A stretch of 39,428 nt of DNA from Cyclobacteriaceae bacterium (GTDB lineage: Bacteria > Bacteroidota > Bacteroidia > Cytophagales > Cyclobacteriaceae). A model generated the notes under the pieces. That model ran no database searches. It saw nothing but the letters and a program-made list of their open reading frames with translations, and had not been told where the DNA came from. The translations under genes and the position numbers were made by a program. The stretch covers positions 1 to 39,428 of the forward strand of contig JAAUQL010000051.1 of the NCBI GenBank assembly GCA_012033595.1. The letters are read 5' to 3'. Shown here one piece after another: positions 36,901 to 39,428 of this stretch (within the stretch, counting starts at the first letter, position 1; every line of letters starts with the position of its first letter).

Positions 36901-38922
36901 TATTTGATTGTTAAATTGTCCATCGATCACCAGATCCTCGTAGCGATAATGCTTATAATCAAATCTGTGCAGGGTCAGCGTCGCACTGTTGTCCATCACC
37001 TCAGGATCAAAGCCGGTACCCTGCGCATTGACCTGTAGGTCGACTATCCCCAAATTGCTGGTGTCTTTCATCAATTGGCCTAAGCTAAAATCATTTACCG
37101 TCAATTCCAGGTCGTAGCCCGGGGCGGAAGATCTTATATTTTTAAGATTTGCTGTTGCCAGTATGGCACCAAAATCTGTCTGGAAATCGAGATCGGCAGC
37201 AAGGCTGGCCAGGTTGCCCCGGGTATCCAGTGCCAGTTGTACCCGTTCGGGTAGAGCGAATTTCATGAGTAGCGAATCGGCAAGGAGGGCGTGGATATCG
37301 TCACGATCACTGCTTAGCTTGCTTTGGAGATCGACTGAGAGATTGTCCATATTGGGCAAGCCAGCGACCTGCCCATGGCTGTGGAAGGTTGTATTATCCA
37401 GTATGCCCAACCTTAGGTCGTCAATACGCAGATTACCAATTTTACCACGCAGGTCTGCCTGCAATCGAAGGACAACATCTTCTTGCAGCTTTAGGGGCAA
37501 GCTGTCTGTTTCTATCGGATATACCATTTGCACATCGCTCAGCGCAAGGTGGGTGTCACTCACTTGGGCTTTGAAATCCACTTCGGCCAGGTTGGTACTC
37601 AGCATGGCCAGGGAAGTGTAGTTGGCACTGGCATTGAGTTGCAGATTGGTATGCCTGGTGCTAAAGACAACGTCGCGAAGGTCGGCCGAGCTTTCCGTTA
37701 TATCTATGTTGCCAGCAAGTCGATCGATCACCAGACCACTGTGTGTTTTCAATCCGAAATCCTTTAGCGCAAGCCCGGCGCTGTTGCCATCCAGCACTAC
37801 ATTGTCGAGCGTGAGGTGCATTTCTGATACATCGAGATGGGCAAAATCCATTCCTTTCGCCCTGGCTTTTTTTCTATGATCATCATATTTCACTGCCAGA
37901 TTTTCGATGTCAATATCATCAACTTCTACCTGCCAGCCTATATCCAGGCTTAGGGCACTGCTGCCCGCCTTGGTCGTGTCTGTTTGGGTAAACTGTATCG
38001 AATCTGCGATGTGGTTTTGGGTGTAAGTAAGCCTGGTGTTGGTCAGCGCTATCTGGTTGAGTAGTATTTTTTTCGATTGCAGGTCTATGTCATCGGCGTC
38101 AAGTATGGTTTTGCCCAGGATGAGGTGTGCATTTCGCCCTTTCACCAGGTCACTATAGTCTAGTTCGACATGGAGTAGTTCGATGTCGTCAAACGAAATG
38201 CCAGGTAAACGGGAGCTGTCTTGAACAATGGTGGTGTCCTTAGTCTTTTCCGACGCTACCCCGGGGCTTTGCTCAAACGCCCCTCTGGTGTGTTCAAGTA
38301 CAAAATCATCAATCTCGAAATTCATATTTTCCAGGTCAAAGGCATCGAGATCCAGGTCGAAATGACCGATATCCGCATCCGCCAGCATGCCTGCAAACTC
38401 ATCGTGATATCGGAGCCGGGCATTGTCTATTTGCAAGCCATAAATAGAAAATGTCCAGGGTTCTTTGTCCGGATCAGGTTCTTTTACTTTGGTAGTATCC
38501 TGAAATCCATCAATGATAAATTGATAATTGGCCACACCGTCTGCAATGGTCTTGTGTACATTGGCCGTGATTCCATCTATTTTTACATTATTTATTTGTA
38601 TCTCCCGGTTGATCAAGCCAAGCATGTCCACAACTATTTTGAGAGAGTGGCAGTAAAGCAGTGTGTCTTGTGACTGGTCTTCTACGTAGATTTCCTGTAG
38701 CCAAATTGCCTTTGGGAAAGCCAGTTTTATGGCTTTGATATCCACTTCGGTGTCGATTTTTCCTTCAACAAACGTGATGGCCTTATCTGTCAGAAATTTT
38801 TGTACCTGCGGAAATTGTAATGCAATAAAGACCAGGACAAACAAACCAAGCACAATGATGAATATCCAAAAGAGGATTTTTAAAAATATGGATTTCGCTT
38901 TGGCCAGAAATTTTAGGTCCAT
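33928..38922 (-). CDS. tamB: TamB / AsmA-like translocation and assembly module protein
   Basis: 1664 residues, typical of long Bacteroidota TamB. One N-terminal membrane helix (ILFWIFIIVLGLFVLVFIAL) anchors it in the inner membrane. A very long periplasmic beta-taco follows, of repeating strands (for example LRIDDLRLGILDN and VKIDGITANVHKT). The C-terminal DUF490/TamB domain occupies about the last 420 residues (GDADLSLGINQAGDISLTGQYIVNEGKYNL; VSVEYKLTEDGRFRIVTFRKE). It probably bridges the periplasm to TamL, made 2 nt downstream. The start at 38922 has the small one-helix protein gene 14 nt upstream on the same strand. The frame is intact for 5 kb. Confidence 0.95.
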   Translation of the reverse strand: MDLKFLAKAKSIFLKILFWIFIIVLGLFVLVFIALQFPQVQKFLTDKAITFVEGKIDTEVDIKAIKLAFPKAIWLQEIYVEDQSQDTLLYCHSLKIVVDMLGLINREIQINNVKIDGITANVHKTIADGVANYQFIIDGFQDTTKVKEPDPDKEPWTFSIYGLQIDNARLRYHDEFAGMLADADIGHFDLDLDAFDLENMNFEIDDFVLEHTRGAFEQSPGVASEKTKDTTIVQDSSRLPGISFDDIELLHVELDYSDLVKGRNAHLILGKTILDADDIDLQSKKILLNQIALTNTRLTYTQNHIADSIQFTQTDTTKAGSSALSLDIGWQVEVDDIDIENLAVKYDDHRKKARAKGMDFAHLDVSEMHLTLDNVVLDGNSAGLALKDFGLKTHSGLVIDRLAGNIDITESSADLRDVVFSTRHTNLQLNASANYTSLAMLSTNLAEVDFKAQVSDTHLALSDVQMVYPIETDSLPLKLQEDVVLRLQADLRGKIGNLRIDDLRLGILDNTTFHSHGQVAGLPNMDNLSVDLQSKLSSDRDDIHALLADSLLMKFALPERVQLALDTRGNLASLAADLDFQTDFGAILATANLKNIRSSAPGYDLELTVNDFSLGQLMKDTSNLGIVDLQVNAQGTGFDPEVMDNSATLTLHRFDYKHYRYEDLVIDGQFNNQILQLNSSLDDENLAYELDATIELAELAKQYALNLNVKKAYLQNLNLMKADLRLRAQLKADLNFDNIRNINGDLGIRDLAVYKDGAIFQVDSFLVASVNEQRNTELNIDSEIMKVKFKGTVSIFDLPATLKTHFSSYFGKNDATDTTAHEQNFEFMVDIKDTDLITEVLLPQLGTFEPGEIKGSFNSRTRDLDIVVDVPEITYNKFVLDSLAITLQSDDQNLNYSLGVAHIHDSIFSINQLSVYGEAEEDHLTVHLQMNDTIPQPKYKIGGELSRQGNNWIFSLVSDKLMLNREEWSLPQQHRLQFGDSGFVARNFILKNGPQQLALTSENKDLKVEFESFDLATLSALVEDDEEVVRGMLNGTFDLKHQDAFTALSAELHIENARYMGDKIGNLEIALKNKKQHQYDAQLFLTGNENDLSVKGSLANTGQSTEIDAALDIGKLQLASIEALTGNAIVDARGYLSGRAKVTGPMNDLDINGKITFNQTAFEVDYLGSRLGIDQQSLNIGNDRVALNNFVVTDVDNNQFKIDGVVNIRQFTNPLIDLKLSANNFLLLNTTNKDNDMYYGKLILDSKADIKGPVKGLDISLNVEVLEGSALTYVVPRASDNVLEREGILRFVDKDISEEEKAFFSDLKATEPADTIKAPLGMTLNAIIQVDKNSDFSVIIDPAAGDKLSISGDADLSLGINQAGDISLTGQYIVNEGKYNLSFYGIVKREFDVEKGSQLTWMGDVLNANVDLTALYQLEAAPLDLMSSQATGGTESNMYKQKLPFIVRLNMEGELLKPEISFTLDMEDNAKSYAGGAVYGKIQTINQEASEVNKQVFSLLILKRFMANNPFASSGGSTEGMVRSSVSKILSDQLNALTDQIDGFDIDVGLKSYEDYSTGERQGRTDLNLGVSTNLFDDRVTVKVAGNINLEGAEQQQKNLSEFAGDVSVEYKLTEDGRFRIVTFRKEVYEALLQGEIIETGAGFIVIKDFDKFREIFKKNEEVE

Positions 38923-38936
38923 AAAATATTGTCAGA

Positions 38937-39083
38937 CTATATTTTAGTTAATATAATGATGAGCAAAATTACCGTGGCAAGCAGCATGGCAATATGTAGT
39001 ATGGACAGGGTGATAAAAAAAGCTTTTGCCTTTTTGACCGTGTCCTGTACTTCTGTTTTTATTTTTTTGAAAGGGTTAAGCAC
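38937..39083 (-). CDS. 48-residue one-helix membrane protein upstream of tamB
   Basis: A small gene missed by simple length filters. Reading on the minus strand from a GTG at 39083 (an in-frame TAA lies three codons upstream, and no ATG lies near the 5' end), it encodes MLNPFKKIKTEV, a lysine-rich amphipathic stretch, then the helix HIAMLLATVILLIIIL, and ends TKI before TAG. Total 48 residues. The TAG is 14 nt before the tamB ATG, so the two are probably co-transcribed. The composition (positive N terminus, one strong helix) is that of a real single-pass inner-membrane peptide rather than noise. Role unknown; being tied to tamB, it may help TamB assembly or sit in the same complex. Confidence 0.6.
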   Translation of the reverse strand: MLNPFKKIKTEVQDTVKKAKAFFITLSILHIAMLLATVILLIIILTKI

Positions 39084-39257
39084 GATAAGTTAATTTTAAA
39101 CATGTGTGTCAACCTTAGAAAATTGATGCCAACTTTCGCATCACGATTATTGAGTTTTGAAAATCAATAGGTTAACACGGGCTTATACAGTTGTAAATAA
39201 AACGAATTTAATGAAGAGTGGAAAATCTTCCACAAAAGTGACCATGTAGGGAGTGTA

Positions 39258-39281
39258 AAACAAACTCTGTCTGGTTTGTTT
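39258..39281. repeat. Perfect 8-bp hairpin
   Basis: AAACAAAC (39258-39265) pairs with GTTTGTTT (39274-39281) around the 8-nt loop TCTGTCTG. It lacks a following T-run on either strand close by. It may be an operator or a weak terminator for a gene beyond the window edge. Confidence 0.4.
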
Positions 39282-39311
39282 AGTGTTCGTCAAAACTACT
39301 GTTTTTTTTTG

Positions 39312-39427
39312 AACGCAACTCTTAAATGCCTTTTAAAATTTGGGGGCGAAGCCAGTCAAGGGCGGCCGAGGCACGAGGCCGTTCATATACCCTTGATTGG
39401 CTTTGTCCCAAATTTTTCCTTTGCGTT
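39312..39427. repeat. Nested long inverted repeat at the window edge
   Basis: Four nested arms pair: AACGCAA (39312-39318) with TTGCGTT (39421-39427); AAAATTTGGG (39335-39344) with CCCAAATTTT (39407-39416); AAGCCAGTCAAGGG (39349-39362) with CCCTTGATTGGCTT (39390-39403), 14 bp with a single G-T wobble; and CGGCC (39363-39367) with GGCCG (39377-39381) at the tip. The element is cut by the window end, so its full extent is unknown. A small non-autonomous mobile element, a structured RNA or a bidirectional terminator are all possible. Confidence 0.65.
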
Positions 39428-39428
39428 T

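Larger units (their letters stand above)
39084..39428. other. Intergenic region at the window end, no gene seen
   Basis: No convincing coding frame was found in these 345 nt. They hold the presumed promoter region of the tamB operon (a one-mismatch minus-strand box TAAGGTTG at 39110-39117), a 16-nt palindrome GTGGAAAATCTTCCAC at 39218-39233, a perfect hairpin at 39258-39281 and the nested inverted repeat at 39312-39427. Confidence 0.6.

Noticed and set aside
34271-38673. Many plus-strand frames of 80-150 residues opposite tamB
   Set aside because: They are shadows of a 1664-residue intact gene and carry no recognisable domains.

Overview
The window looks like a chromosome piece from a member of the Bacteroidota, probably a Cytophagia-type marine or soil bacterium. 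The evidence is a giant secreted protein with a type IX secretion (T9SS) type A sorting domain, a lipidated BamA-family protein (TamL) paired with TamB, several perfect TAnnTTTG boxes in front of genes, almost no Shine-Dalgarno sequences, and a trifunctional MMPL/acyltransferase/methyltransferase protein of the kind found in aryl-polyene/flexirubin loci. No rRNA, tRNA, CRISPR array, phage or insertion-sequence transposase was seen.

Layout. (1) 0.1-11.1 kb: one giant modular T9SS cell-surface protein of 3664 residues. (2) 11.3-12.9 kb: a small lipoprotein and an arginine/glycine-rich, probably RNA-binding protein with a TTG start, closed by a strong terminator. (3) 12.9-13.8 kb, minus: a DMT-family permease. 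(4) 14.0-15.8 kb: an Rpn/PD-(D/E)XK nuclease overlapping a secreted DUF6807 protein. (5) 15.9-23.9 kb: an apparent sugar/uronate utilisation cluster with an AraC regulator, GH88 unsaturated-uronyl hydrolase, TIM-barrel isomerase, Gfo/Idh/MocA dehydrogenase, SDR dehydrogenase, small membrane subunit, sodium:solute symporter and DUF4380 lipoprotein. (6) 24.0-30.6 kb: a methyltransferase (minus), the trifunctional exporter/acyltransferase/methyltransferase and a CrtI-like FAD oxidoreductase; this resembles the tailoring/export part of an aryl-polyene or flexirubin-type pathway, but without ketosynthases in the window. (7) 30.6-31.4 kb: a repeat-rich intergenic patch and a small exported protein. 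(8) 31.5-39.1 kb, minus: tamL, tamB and a previously uncalled 48-residue one-helix membrane protein just upstream of tamB. (9) 39.1-39.4 kb: non-coding, with a long nested inverted repeat at the window edge.

The main caution is reading-frame damage. Six genes between 13 and 29 kb are each broken by single missing bases, nine in total, mostly in homopolymer runs. Adding one base at each site restores a full-length family-like protein and makes every gene length divisible by three. The two longest genes (11 kb and 5 kb) have no such break. Sequencing or assembly error is the simplest reading, so these genes are annotated at their restored full extents.
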